Of a stretch of 42,458 nt of DNA, positions 1 to 7,234 are shown in pieces. The DNA is from an uncultured Oscillospiraceae bacterium (GTDB lineage: Bacteria; Bacillota; Clostridia; Oscillospirales; Oscillospiraceae): contig CANQFV010000022.1 of NCBI GenBank assembly GCA_947599875.1, forward strand, positions 1 through 42,458. The letters run 5' to 3'. Under the pieces are notes generated by a model. It had not been told where the DNA came from. It did not search any database and worked only from the letters and a program-made list of their open reading frames with translations. The position numbers and the translations under genes are program-made. Positions within the stretch are counted from its first letter, which is position 1; the number at the start of each line of letters is the position of its first letter.

Positions 1-227
1 CCTTAGTCACACCAGTGTGCGCACTGGTGGTACAAAGAAACCGTCCCCGCTGTCCCACCTCCTCAGAAGACGGGAAGTTCCCCCGTGAAAGGCGGGACTT
101 GAGGGACGGTTTTTTTGTACCACCGCAGCGTCAGCGGAGGTGTGACAAAAGAACCGTCCCTCTGTAACGCCGGGAGAAGGCCTCCAAACAACGAACAATC
201 CCCAGACCCGCGACCCCATTTTCAATA
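1..227. repeat. Module M2 repeat, copy a (left end cut by window)
   Basis: Two hairpins with constant outer arms GGGACGGTT and AACCGTCCC. The first (its left arm is outside the window) has the inner stem CACCAGTG-TGCG-CACTGGTG. The second, about 91-171, has outer arms GAGGGACGGTT and AACCGTCCCTC around an inner CACCGC/GCGGAGGTG stem. The 171-227 linker to the next module resembles linkers at 5310, 28780 and 35400. Short reading frames here encode the peptide start MYHRSVSGGVTKEP in several copies, but only because the hairpin DNA repeats. No gene was seen in 1-476. Confidence 0.85.
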
Positions 228-423
228 TTTTTTCCGGCGGCATGTACGTCGGAAAAAATCCCTTATGCCGCGCAAACGTGCGCCCTTGGGCGTGCGCTGC
301 AGCGCGGCAGCAGGAAAGGCCCCATCGAATTCCGCAGAATTCGATGGGGCCTTTCCGCACGCATCCCCTTGGCAGAAAGAGGGCTGATGGTTCTCCTCAG
401 AGAACCATCAGCCCTCTTTCGCC
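228..423 (-). repeat. Module M1 four-hairpin element, copy A
   Basis: Four consecutive hairpins. Hairpin 1 is TTTTTTCC (228) to GGAAAAAA (258). Hairpin 2 is a GCCGCGC...GCGCGGC stem (267-308). Hairpin 3 is at 313-356 with apex GAATTCCGCAGAATTC. Hairpin 4 is at 371-423, a long perfect stem closed by GGC and GCC. The strand given is the one on which hairpin 4 comes first. This is the only copy not placed just after a stop codon in that sense: its hairpin 4 points to the start of the threonine aldolase gene. Confidence 0.88.
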
Positions 424-476
424 AGACGTCTTGTATTGCTTCTAAAAATGTGGTATGCTCTGGGGGAGGTGATCTC

Positions 477-1634
477 ATGCTCTATTTTGAAAACGATTAT
501 TCCCACGGGGCGCACCCGGCGGTTCTGCGGCGTCTTGCGGAGACGAATTTGACGCCGCAGCCAGGCTACGGGGCGGATGCGTACTCCGAAAATGCTCGGC
601 GCCTTATCCGCCAGGCCTGCGGCGCCCCGGAGGCGGACGTCTATTTTATCTCCGGCGGGACACAGACAAACGCCCTGGTGTGCGGCAGTCTGCCCCGGGC
701 CTGGGAGGGGGTTGTCTGCGCCTCCACCGGCCACATCAACGCCCACGAGGCCGGGGCCGTGGAGTTCTCCGGCCGCAAGATCCTGCCCCTGCCCCAGCGG
801 GAGGGGAAGCTGGACGCCGGGGCGCTGCGCGGGTATTTGCAGGGGTTTTTCGCCGATCCCAACCACGAACACATGGTCTTCCCCGGCATGGTCTATATCT
901 CCCACCCCACGGAGTACGGGACGCTCTACTCCCTGGAGGAGCTGACGGCCCTCTCCCGGGTCTGCCGGGAGTACCGTCTGCCCCTGTTTGTGGACGGGGC
1001 GCGGCTGGCCTACGCCCTGGGGGCGGATACGGACGTGACGCTGCCGGAGCTGGCAGGGCTGGCCGACGTGTTCTCCGTGGGCGGCACCAAGTGTGGGGCG
1101 CTGTGCGGCGAAGCCCTTGTCTTCCCCAGGGGCGCGCCGGAGCATTTTCTCACCGTCACCAAGCAGCGCGGCGCCATGCTGGCCAAGGGCCGGCTGTGCG
1201 GGGCGCAGTTTGAGGCCCTTTTCACCGACGGGCTGTATACGCAGCTCGGCCGGGAGGCCGTGGCCCTGGCTATGAGGCTGCGGGACGGCCTTATGCGCCG
1301 GGGGTGGCCCCTCTTTATCGACTCCCCCACAAACCAGCTGTTCCCCATCCTCCCCAACGTCCTCTTGGAGGAGCTGGGGAAGGCGGTGACGTACTCCTTC
1401 TGGGAGCCGTACAACACCGACTGCACCGTGATCCGCCTGGCTGTGAGCTGGGCCACCACCGGGGAGGACGTGGACGCCCTGCTCCGGGAGCTTGACCGGG
1501 CGGTGAAGGCCCTGACGCCCCCGGACAGCCCCGGGTGGAAGGTGTCAAAGCACTTGACAATCGTCCCACCAGCGTTTAAAATGGGGAAAAACAAGGAAAG
1601 CGAAGTATCTTTATGGCCAAGGACAAAAAAGTAG
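477..1634 (+). CDS. ltaE: Low-specificity L-threonine aldolase family PLP enzyme
   Basis: A PLP-dependent fold-type I beta-eliminating lyase expected to cleave L-threonine or L-allo-threonine to glycine and acetaldehyde in the cytoplasm. The start is the ATG behind GGGGGAGGT at 461-469. The N-terminus (LYFENDYSHGAHPAVL), the ISGGTQTN loop, the VDGAR motif and GGTKCG with the PLP lysine at about residue 205 fit the family. The 385-residue product is longer than the usual ~340. Its last ~20 residues are read through the proS promoter (1554-1582) and ribosome binding site and 22 nt into proS, so this tail is probably not conserved. Co-transcription with proS is possible, although proS has its own promoter. 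The exact substrate is not shown by the sequence. Confidence 0.82.
   Translation: MLYFENDYSHGAHPAVLRRLAETNLTPQPGYGADAYSENARRLIRQACGAPEADVYFISGGTQTNALVCGSLPRAWEGVVCASTGHINAHEAGAVEFSGRKILPLPQREGKLDAGALRGYLQGFFADPNHEHMVFPGMVYISHPTEYGTLYSLEELTALSRVCREYRLPLFVDGARLAYALGADTDVTLPELAGLADVFSVGGTKCGALCGEALVFPRGAPEHFLTVTKQRGAMLAKGRLCGAQFEALFTDGLYTQLGREAVALAMRLRDGLMRRGWPLFIDSPTNQLFPILPNVLLEELGKAVTYSFWEPYNTDCTVIRLAVSWATTGEDVDALLRELDRAVKALTPPDSPGWKVSKHLTIVPPAFKMGKNKESEVSLWPRTKK
1554..1582 (+). promoter_or_regulatory. Sigma-A promoter of proS inside the upstream gene
   Basis: TTGACA (1554-1559), 17 nt, TAAAAT (1577-1582). It lies within the last codons of the threonine aldolase frame, about 30 nt before the proS start codon. 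No T-box leader fits in that space. Confidence 0.75.
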
Positions 1635-3046
1635 AACAGATCACCGATATGGACGTGGATTTCACCCAGTGGTACACGGATGTGTGTACCAAGGCGGAGC
1701 TTATCGACTACTCCTCCATCAAGGGCATGTTCATCTACCGTCCCTACGGATACGCCATCTGGGAGAACATCCAGCACATTCTGGACGGGGAGTTTAAAAA
1801 GCTGGGCCACGAGAACGTGTACCTGCCCATGCTGATCCCCGAAAGTCTCCTGCAAAAGGAGAAGGACCATGTGGAGGGCTTTGCCCCGGAGTGCGCCTGG
1901 GTGACGATGGGCGGCTCCGACAAGCTGGAGGAGCGGTACTGCATCCGTCCCACCAGCGAGACCCTTTTCTGCGAGCATTATAAAAATGTCATCCACTCCT
2001 GGCGGGATCTGCCCAAGCTCTACAATCAGTGGTGCAGCGTCCTGCGGTGGGAAAAGACGAGCCGTCCCTTCCTGCGCCACCGGGAATTCCTGTGGCAGGA
2101 GGGACACACCATGCACGCCACGGAGGAGGAGGCCCGGGCCGAGACCCAGCGGATGCTCAACGTGTACGCCGACTTTATGGAGAACGTGCTGGCCATGCCG
2201 GTGATCCGCGGCCGCAAGACGGACAAGGAGAAGTTCAACGGCGCGGAGGAGACCTACACCGTGGAGTGCATGATGCACGACAAAAAGGCCCTCCAGGGCG
2301 GCACCAGTCACTACTTCGGCGACGGCTTCGCCAGGGCCTTTGACATCACCTTCACCGGCCGGGACAACCAGCTCCACCACCCGTATCAGACAAGCTGGGG
2401 CGTGTCCACCAGGATGATTGGCGGGATCATTATGACCCACGGGGACAACTCCGGCCTTGTCCTGCCCCCGCGCATCGCCCCCGTCCAGGTCATCGTCATC
2501 CCCGTGGCCATGCACAAGGAGGGGGTCCAGGAGGCCGCGCAGGAGCTTTTAGAGACGCTGAAGGCCGCCGGGATCCGGGCGGATATCGACCTCTCCGATC
2601 AGTCTATGGGCTGGAAGGCCGCCCAGTACGAGATGAAGGGCGTGCCCGTCCGGCTGGAGCTTGGCCCCCGGGACATCGAAAACAACGTGTGCGTGGCCGC
2701 CAAGCGCACCGGCGGGGAGAAGCTCACCCTGCCCCTGGAGAATGTGGCGGAGGCGGTCAAGGCCGTCTTGGACGACGTTCAGCGGGAGATGTACGAGAAG
2801 GCCCTGAAGAACCTGCAGGACAACACCTTCGACGCCCACAGCGTGGAGGAGGTCCGGGACGGCTGTCAGAAGGGCGGCTTTGCCCGGATGATGTGGTGCG
2901 GCGACGAGGCGTGCGAGGTGAAGATGAAGGAGCAGGCCGGCGTCACCAGCCGCTGTATCCCCTTCGAGCAGCACCACATCGGGGATGTCTGCCCCGTGTG
3001 CGGAAAGCCCGCAAAGCAGATGGTCATCTGGGGGATCGCGTACTGA
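1613..3046 (+). CDS. proS: Prolyl-tRNA synthetase, archaeal/eukaryote-like type
   Basis: Charges tRNA(Pro) with proline using ATP. The 477-residue length, the absence of the bacterial INS editing insertion and the motif-2 segment around RHREFLWQEGHT identify the archaeal-type class II ProRS common in Clostridia. The anticodon-binding domain covers roughly residues 280-400. The C-terminal part carries a probable zinc site (CGDEAC, a following Cys, then CPVC) and ends in Tyr, as in this subfamily. The start ATG has AAGGAAAG upstream. The first 22 nt overlap the preceding gene. Without the INS domain, clearing of Ala-tRNA(Pro) would need a free-standing editing protein, which is not in this window. 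Confidence 0.95.
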   Translation: MAKDKKVEQITDMDVDFTQWYTDVCTKAELIDYSSIKGMFIYRPYGYAIWENIQHILDGEFKKLGHENVYLPMLIPESLLQKEKDHVEGFAPECAWVTMGGSDKLEERYCIRPTSETLFCEHYKNVIHSWRDLPKLYNQWCSVLRWEKTSRPFLRHREFLWQEGHTMHATEEEARAETQRMLNVYADFMENVLAMPVIRGRKTDKEKFNGAEETYTVECMMHDKKALQGGTSHYFGDGFARAFDITFTGRDNQLHHPYQTSWGVSTRMIGGIIMTHGDNSGLVLPPRIAPVQVIVIPVAMHKEGVQEAAQELLETLKAAGIRADIDLSDQSMGWKAAQYEMKGVPVRLELGPRDIENNVCVAAKRTGGEKLTLPLENVAEAVKAVLDDVQREMYEKALKNLQDNTFDAHSVEEVRDGCQKGGFARMMWCGDEACEVKMKEQAGVTSRCIPFEQHHIGDVCPVCGKPAKQMVIWGIAY

Positions 3047-3052
3047 AACAAG

Positions 3053-3091
3053 CTGGCTTTGAAGGCCAAAGGCCCTCAAAGCCAGGGGGTT
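3053..3091 (+). terminator. Terminator hairpin after proS
   Basis: Inverted repeat CTGGCTTTGAAGGCC / GGCCCTCAAAGCCAG followed by GGGGGTTTTT. The left arm resembles the CTGGCTTGAAAGGCC edge of module M1. Confidence 0.8.
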
Positions 3092-3125
3092 TTTCCCCAA
3101 GGCACATGTCCTTGGGGAAAAAGTT
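3092..3125. repeat. Solo M1 hairpin-1 unit
   Basis: TTTTCCCCAAGG, then CACATGT, then CCTTGGGGAAAAA. This is the same design as hairpin 1 of module M1, here without the other three hairpins, between proS and the kinase gene. Confidence 0.7.
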
Positions 3126-3242
3126 TTGTAATTATTTGGTAATCCCTCCCCGGAGACATCCGGGGAGGATGTGTGTCTTGAAAATTTCTGTCTGCGTGTT
3201 GGGGGACTCTCCACTGCGGGCGGCTTTTTTGAGGTCGAAGCT

Positions 3243-4535
3243 ATGGAAACACTGCGCAGGCTCTCCCTTTTCTGGGTGACCGTCAACTCCGCCATTCTCA
3301 ACTATCTGATGGTCGTCCCCCGGATCTCTGTGAAGAAGTATAACCTGTACACGGGCATTTTTATGGGGGCGCTGTGTGTTTTAAACGGCGTATTGTTCTT
3401 CACTCTGGGGCCGGAGGCCGTGTCCCGGGTCTCCATTTTGACCATGTCCGTCCCCAGCTTTATCTACTTCCTCATCGTCTCCCGCTTCCGGGACGGGCGG
3501 CTGATCATCGCCTTCTGCATTGGGGACATCTTCACCATGATCGTCACGTCCTTCACCAGCCTCGCGGCGCAGGCGCTGGGGGACAGTATGGTCTTCCTCT
3601 TCGTCTCGCGCCTGGTGATCTTCCCCGTGGCGGAGTATCTCTTTTTCCGGTACGCGAAGCGCGGCTATGACGAGACCCTCATCGAGCTGGCGGACGGCCA
3701 CTGGTGGATGATCTCCGCCGCCTGCGTGGCGTTCTATATGGCCGTCGTCCTCCTGGCCACCTACCCCACCCCCATTCTGGAGCGGCCCGAGGACACCCCC
3801 GCCTTCTCCCTGCTCATCATCCTGGTGGTGATCACCATGCTGATCATCGCCAAGGTCATCCGGGACCAGCTGCGCATCAACCGCTACCGGCAGACGGAGG
3901 AGCTGCTGAACGTGCAGGTCAGCTCCTTTGAAAACGCCCTGGCCGCCTTAGAGCAGGACAGCCAGGACATCCGCATCCTCCGCCACGACCTGCGCCACTA
4001 CGAGACAAGCCTGCGGAACTTTTTGGAGACCGGGAACATCCAGGGCGCCATGAACCTCTTAGGCGGGATCCGGGAACTCACTCACGACCCGGTGGCCGTC
4101 AGCTACTGCCCGGACAGGGCGCTGAATTCCGTCCTGATCACCTATATCAACGCCGCCAAAAAGCTGGGCGCCCAGGTGAAGACCAAGATCGAGGTGGGCG
4201 ACGCCCTGCCCGTGGATTGGGCGCCGCTGTGCATCCTCTTCTCCAACGCCCTGGAAAACGCCGTGAACGCCCTGGCCGACGTGCCAAAGCCGGAGGATCG
4301 GGAGCTGACCATCGTCTTTTTCGACCGGCCGGTCTTCGCCATCGGCATCTACAACACCTTCGCAGGACAGGTAAAATTCGGGGAGAACGGCCTCCCCCTG
4401 GCCGCGCCGGAACACGGCTACGGCACCCAGTCCATCCAGGCCTTCGCCCGGAAATACGGGGCGACCCTGGAGTTCTCCACCGCTCAGAACGTGTTCCGCC
4501 TGCGGCTGGTGATCAATCAAGACAAGAAAGCGTAA
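3243..4535 (+). CDS. Orphan GHKL-family sensor histidine kinase (AgrC-like)
   Basis: A 430-residue membrane kinase. About six hydrophobic segments fill the first ~200 residues, followed by a coiled linker. The phospho-acceptor region reads ILRHDLRHYETSL, the N-box SNALENAVNA and the G-box GYGTQSI, as in AgrC/NatK-type GHKL kinases that read peptides or membrane state. The start at 3243 is chosen because GAGGT lies 7 nt upstream; an upstream in-frame start at 3171 has no such site. No response regulator or AgrB/AgrD-like gene is next to it, so its partner must lie elsewhere. The signal is unknown. Confidence 0.85.
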   Translation: METLRRLSLFWVTVNSAILNYLMVVPRISVKKYNLYTGIFMGALCVLNGVLFFTLGPEAVSRVSILTMSVPSFIYFLIVSRFRDGRLIIAFCIGDIFTMIVTSFTSLAAQALGDSMVFLFVSRLVIFPVAEYLFFRYAKRGYDETLIELADGHWWMISAACVAFYMAVVLLATYPTPILERPEDTPAFSLLIILVVITMLIIAKVIRDQLRINRYRQTEELLNVQVSSFENALAALEQDSQDIRILRHDLRHYETSLRNFLETGNIQGAMNLLGGIRELTHDPVAVSYCPDRALNSVLITYINAAKKLGAQVKTKIEVGDALPVDWAPLCILFSNALENAVNALADVPKPEDRELTIVFFDRPVFAIGIYNTFAGQVKFGENGLPLAAPEHGYGTQSIQAFARKYGATLEFSTAQNVFRLRLVINQDKKA

Positions 4536-4590
4536 GAGGGGGGCAAAGCCCCCTCAACCTGTCGAAAAAGCCCAATGGGCTTTTTCGGCA
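4536..4590 (+). terminator. Tandem terminator hairpins after the kinase gene
   Basis: The first hairpin, GAGGGGGG-CAAA-GCCCCCTC, starts directly after the TAA. The second, CGAAAAAGCCC-AAT-GGGCTTTTTCG, is at 4563-4587, and its 3' arm carries a T run. Confidence 0.75.
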
Positions 4591-4643
4591 AACGACGGGG
4601 GCCGGTGTGACACGGGGAAAATGAGGTCGTGCATCTCCGGAAA

Positions 4644-4728
4644 ACCGGTGTGACACGGGGACGGTTCTTTAGTCCCACCTGCGGTGTGACAAAAAACCGT
4701 CCCCTTTGTCCCACCTCCTCAAAGGAAC
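4644..4728. repeat. Module M2 repeat, copy b
   Basis: A single hairpin, GGGGACGGTTCTTT...AAACCGTCCCC, with the inner stem CCCACC-TGCG-GTGTG, followed by the conserved GTCCCACCTCCTC. Confidence 0.8.
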
Positions 4729-4758
4729 GGAAAAAGAGCGTTACCATCCATTCAATCT

Positions 4759-5058
4759 GTACGGGCCGCCGCCCACGGCGGCCCGCGTCGTTTGAGTTGC
4801 GTTGAATCGATACCCGGTGGTAATCGAAACCCGGGCCGACGAGGTCGTCGGCCCCTACATACACCAAATGCCGTCGATTCGGACAATGAGGCAAAATTGA
4901 GGGGCGGGCCGCCAAGAGAGGCGGCCCCTACTGTCTGCAAGACTCCCTTGTAGGGGCCGATGACCTCATCGGCCCGGGCGGGTTGGGTGACAGAGCGGTT
5001 GCGTTAAGATGGAAAACTTTAATATTTGCCGTAGGGGCCGCCGCCCTCGGCGGCCCGT
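4759..5058. repeat. Cluster of five REP-like palindromes (BIME-like)
   Basis: Five short GC-rich palindromes of the GGGCCG...CGGCCC type, at 4763-4784, 4833-4854, 4906-4927, 4953-4975 and 5034-5056. Their inner arms differ (GCCGCC/GGCGGC, GACGA/TCGTC, GATGA/TCATC) but remain complementary. Four are flanked on the same side of the stem by GTAG (or CTAC when inverted) and one by GTAC. Both orientations occur, as in BIMEs. GTAG at the stem foot is the mark of REP sequences recognised by RAYT-type Y1 transposases; none is encoded here. Confidence 0.8.
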
Positions 5059-5113
5059 GTCGTTGATTGAGGGCGGTATAATAAACGGGGAAAGGGCAGT
5101 GTCAAGCATCACC

Positions 5114-5367
5114 GGAAGCCGGTGTGACACGGGGACGGTTCCTTAGTCACACCAGTGTGCGCACTGGTGGTACAAAGAAACCGTCCCCGCTGTCCCACCT
5201 CCTCAAGAGACGGGAAGTTCCTCCGTCAAAGGCGGAACTGAGGGACGGTTTTTTTGTACCACCGCAGCGTCAGCGGAGGTGTGACAAAAGAACCGTCCCT
5301 CTGTAACGCCGGGTCAAGGTCTCCAATCAACGGAAGCTGCCCCGTCCTCCACTCCCCCAATCAAATA
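5114..5367. repeat. Module M2 repeat, copy c, with linker
   Basis: Two full hairpins: GGGGACGGTTCCTT...GAAACCGTCCCC with inner stem CACCAGTG-TGCG-CACTGGTG, and GAGGGACGG...CCGTCCCTC with the GCAGCGTCAGCGG apex. Between them is the conserved GCTGTCCCACCTCCTC stretch. The linker from about 5310 runs to M1 copy B. Confidence 0.85.
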
Positions 5368-5544
5368 TTTTTTCCAAGGACATGTGCCTTGGAAAAAATC
5401 CCTCTCGCCGCGCAAGTGACCAGTCCGCAGACTGGTCGCACAGCGCGGCAGCAGGAAAGGGCCAATCGAATTCCGCAGAATTCGATTGGCCCTTTCCGCA
5501 CGCATCCTATTGGCATTGAAAGGCCTTCAGGCCTTTCAAGCCAG
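5368..5544 (-). repeat. Module M1 four-hairpin element, copy B
   Basis: On the minus strand it begins 5 nt after the yabR stop codon with CTGGCTTGAAAGGCC (hairpin 4). Hairpin 3 follows (variable stem with apex GAATTCTGCGGAATTC), then hairpin 2 with apex CAGTCTGCGGACTG, then hairpin 1 (TTTTTTCCAAGG/CCTTGGAAAAAA). Confidence 0.88.
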
Positions 5545-5549
5545 TTAAG

Positions 5550-5987
5550 TCATCGTCTGCGTTTCGAGTTCCGCCGCTCGGTCTGACGCATGGCGTCAGA
5601 GATCCGACCCTCGGAGTCCTTCATAAACCGCTTGAGCTTATCCTCAAAGTCCGCGTCCACCGGCCCCTCCGGGGCGGCATACGGCTCCGGCTGACGCTGG
5701 GCGCTGGGACGGGAGCCTGCGGGGCGGGGGCCTTTCTGCTGAGGCTCCGGGCGCGGCAGGGTCTGCTTGATGGACAGGTTGATCCTCCCCTGTTCATCAA
5801 TGCTGATGACCTTGACCTTGACCTCCTGCCCCACGGTCAGGAAGTCGGAGACGTTGTTCACAAAGGTGTTGGCGATCTCCGATATGTACACAAGCCCCGA
5901 TTTCCCCGGCGCCAGCTGTACAAACGCCCCGAATTTGGTGATGCCCGTGACCTTACCGGTCAGTACGGCTCCCTTTTGTATATCCAT
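5550..5987 (-). CDS. yabR: S1-domain RNA-binding protein, YabR-like
   Basis: A 145-residue cytoplasmic protein. Residues 1-75 form one S1 (OB-fold) domain with the signature GKVTGITKFGAFVQL and a LSIKQ ending. A Pro/Gln/Arg-rich linker and a charged C-terminus ending in RRR follow. The start at 5987 has AGAGGAA upstream; an ATG 18 nt earlier lacks a site. It is the last gene of the yabP-yabQ-divIC-yabR cluster conserved in Bacillus and Clostridia. The molecular role is not established beyond RNA binding. Confidence 0.88.
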   Translation of the reverse strand: MDIQKGAVLTGKVTGITKFGAFVQLAPGKSGLVYISEIANTFVNNVSDFLTVGQEVKVKVISIDEQGRINLSIKQTLPRPEPQQKGPRPAGSRPSAQRQPEPYAAPEGPVDADFEDKLKRFMKDSEGRISDAMRQTERRNSKRRR

Positions 5988-6032
5988 TTCTATTCCTCTC
6001 TGCAAGAACAGATTAAAGCGCGCTTTACAAGA

Positions 6033-6293
6033 TCAGAATACCTTCTCGTCCGGATCCACATAGCCGTGTTCACGGGCGATGTCCCGAATGACCTCGTCGT
6101 CGTCCGCGTTGTCGATGGCGTACTGCATCCGGTCGTTTTCCGCCGCCAGCTGTGCCTCCTGCTGCTTCAGCTCCTGAAGCTGTTCCTGGGCCTCCGCCTT
6201 CCGGTCGTTGAGCCGGGCCAGAGATACCAGCGCGTAGATAAACACCACCGCTATAACGATCTTCGTAAGAATACCTGTGCGTTTGAGCCGCAT
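6033..6293 (-). CDS. divIC: Septum formation initiator DivIC/FtsB-like
   Basis: An 86-residue bitopic division protein. It has a short basic N-terminus, one membrane segment at about residues 9-26, a heptad coiled coil rich in Glu, Gln and Leu (about 29-60), and the C-terminal EVIRDIAREHGYVDPDEKVF segment typical of DivIC/FtsB. It would form a complex with FtsL and DivIB at the division site. A GGGGGAG site lies about 7 nt before the ATG. The gene sits between yabQ and yabR in the conserved order. The upstream yabQ frame runs 224 nt into this gene. Confidence 0.9.
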   Translation of the reverse strand: MRLKRTGILTKIVIAVVFIYALVSLARLNDRKAEAQEQLQELKQQEAQLAAENDRMQYAIDNADDDEVIRDIAREHGYVDPDEKVF

Positions 6294-6771
6294 GTTCGCT
6301 CTCCCCCGTGATATCCGCCCCCTGGGCGGAGCGTTTCTGATTCTTTTTTATTGTAAACCATTTTACGGGAGAAGAAAAGGATTTTTTTAAAATTCGTCGA
6401 AATTTTTTTAAAGTTTTTCCCACAAACCCCAGGGGAACGGCCAAAAAACCGGCGATCAGGCCGATAAGCCACTGGAGGAACCGGGCAAATTCCACCACAT
6501 ACGGACTGAGGGTCACAAAATACACTCCGGCCCCCAGGGCAAAGAGGATCTGCATGAAGATCCGCTGCTCCCCGCCCCCGGCGGAGAGGCCCAGGGCGAA
6601 GAGGGCAAAGGCACACACCGCCCAGAACAGGATATCCAGCACCGCCGTGAGGAACCGTCCCCCCAGGCTCCCCCGGGGGACGCGCAGCAGATCATACAGC
6701 GCCCCGGCCAGCGCCCCCAGCAGCAGCGATATCCCCGCCTGAACCGCCTGATCGGATACGGCGATCTCCAT
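6070..6771 (-). CDS. yabQ: Spore cortex biosynthesis protein YabQ, with unusual 3' overlap
   Basis: An integral membrane sporulation protein needed for cortex formation in B. subtilis. The first ~150 residues look genuine: several hydrophobic helices, YDLLRVPRG near residue 26, then a Lys-rich stretch ending PVKWFTIKKNQKR. After that the frame stays open for 75 more codons inside divIC and gives a Gly/Ala/Arg-rich tail that looks like out-of-frame coding. At 6349-6343 the in-frame heptamer A-AAA-AAG is followed 12 nt later by the hairpin TCCGCCC-AGG-GGGCGGA. A -1 shift there would end the protein at 6251. The start overlaps the yabP stop region and uses AGGTGA as ribosome binding site. Confidence 0.82.
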   Translation of the reverse strand: MEIAVSDQAVQAGISLLLGALAGALYDLLRVPRGSLGGRFLTAVLDILFWAVCAFALFALGLSAGGGEQRIFMQILFALGAGVYFVTLSPYVVEFARFLQWLIGLIAGFLAVPLGFVGKTLKKFRRILKKSFSSPVKWFTIKKNQKRSAQGADITGESEHAAQTHRYSYEDRYSGGVYLRAGISGPAQRPEGGGPGTASGAEAAGGTAGGGKRPDAVRHRQRGRRRGHSGHRP

Positions 6772-6774
6772 CGC

Positions 6775-7062
6775 TCACCTGAACAGCCGGGCGAAAAGGC
6801 CCTCCTGGCGCTGTCCGTCGTCCTCATACTCCAGGGCGTCCACCTGCCCCGTCACCAGCACGTCCCCGCTGTCCACGCTGAGCTTCTCCATGTGCAGCTC
6901 CTCCCCGTGGACGGCCAGGGTGCCCCGGGTCGTCCCCATGATGACCTCCTGCTCGTTGAAGCTCTCCACTCGCGTCACCCCCGACACCAAAAGCCTCCCG
7001 CGCCCCTCCAGGCTGAGACTGTGGGGTGCGGACAGGGAGGGCGTCCGCTCCTCTGCCGTCAT
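6775..7062 (-). CDS. yabP: Sporulation protein YabP
   Basis: A 95-residue protein of the YabP/YqfC family. The pattern is an N-terminal PHSLSLEGRGRLLVSGV segment, then VESFNEQEVIMGTTRG and LHMEKLSVDSGDVLVTG, close to the family consensus. In B. subtilis the gene is expressed in the mother cell and acts with YabQ in spore cortex formation. AAAGGAG lies upstream of the ATG. It is the first gene of the cluster and is divergent from the M23 peptidase gene. I could not make out a convincing sigma-E promoter. Confidence 0.9.
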   Translation of the reverse strand: MTAEERTPSLSAPHSLSLEGRGRLLVSGVTRVESFNEQEVIMGTTRGTLAVHGEELHMEKLSVDSGDVLVTGQVDALEYEDDGQRQEGLFARLFR

Positions 7063-7157
7063 AAGCTCACACTCCTTTCGCTGTTTCCACTATATTCTTG
7101 TCCCCACCGGCTATGTGGAATTTTTTTGGCCCTTCGCCACTATTTTCGTCGAAGGGG

Positions 7158-7186
7158 TTGACAGAATTCTCCGGATGGTGTATAGT
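7158..7186 (+). promoter_or_regulatory. Sigma-A promoter of the G5/M23 peptidase gene
   Basis: TTGACA (7158-7163), 17 nt, TATAGT (7181-7186), a near-consensus promoter about 50 nt before the start codon. Confidence 0.85.
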
Positions 7187-7202
7187 GCAATTCGTAACTA
7201 TT

Positions 7203-7219
7203 TGTAACTCTTTTGTAAC
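7203..7219 (+). promoter_or_regulatory. WalR (YycF)-type box
   Basis: TGTAAC-TCTTT-TGTAAC, an exact match to the WalR consensus of two TGTWAH hexamers 5 nt apart. A third degenerate copy (CGTAAC, 7193-7198) lies just upstream. The box is downstream of the -10 element, so binding there would be expected to repress. Confidence 0.65.
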
Positions 7220-7234
7220 TTGTGTGAGGAGCTT

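Noticed and set aside
228-258. M1 hairpin 1 as an intrinsic terminator
   Set aside because: In both orientations the T run lies on the 5' side of the stem and A residues follow it, so it lacks the 3' U tract.
3171-3242. Upstream start of the sensor kinase
   Set aside because: The added residues are not membrane-like and no ribosome binding site precedes the earlier codon.
3243-4535. agr quorum-sensing locus
   Set aside because: Only an AgrC-like kinase is present; no AgrB protease, AgrD peptide or LytTR regulator is adjacent.
4759-5058. CRISPR array
   Set aside because: The repeats are palindromes of differing sequence in both orientations with irregular spacing and no cas genes.
5254-5586. 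Repeated small frames starting MYHRSVSGGVTKEPSLCNAG
   Set aside because: They occur because M2 hairpin DNA repeats; they lack ribosome binding sites and differ after the repeat.
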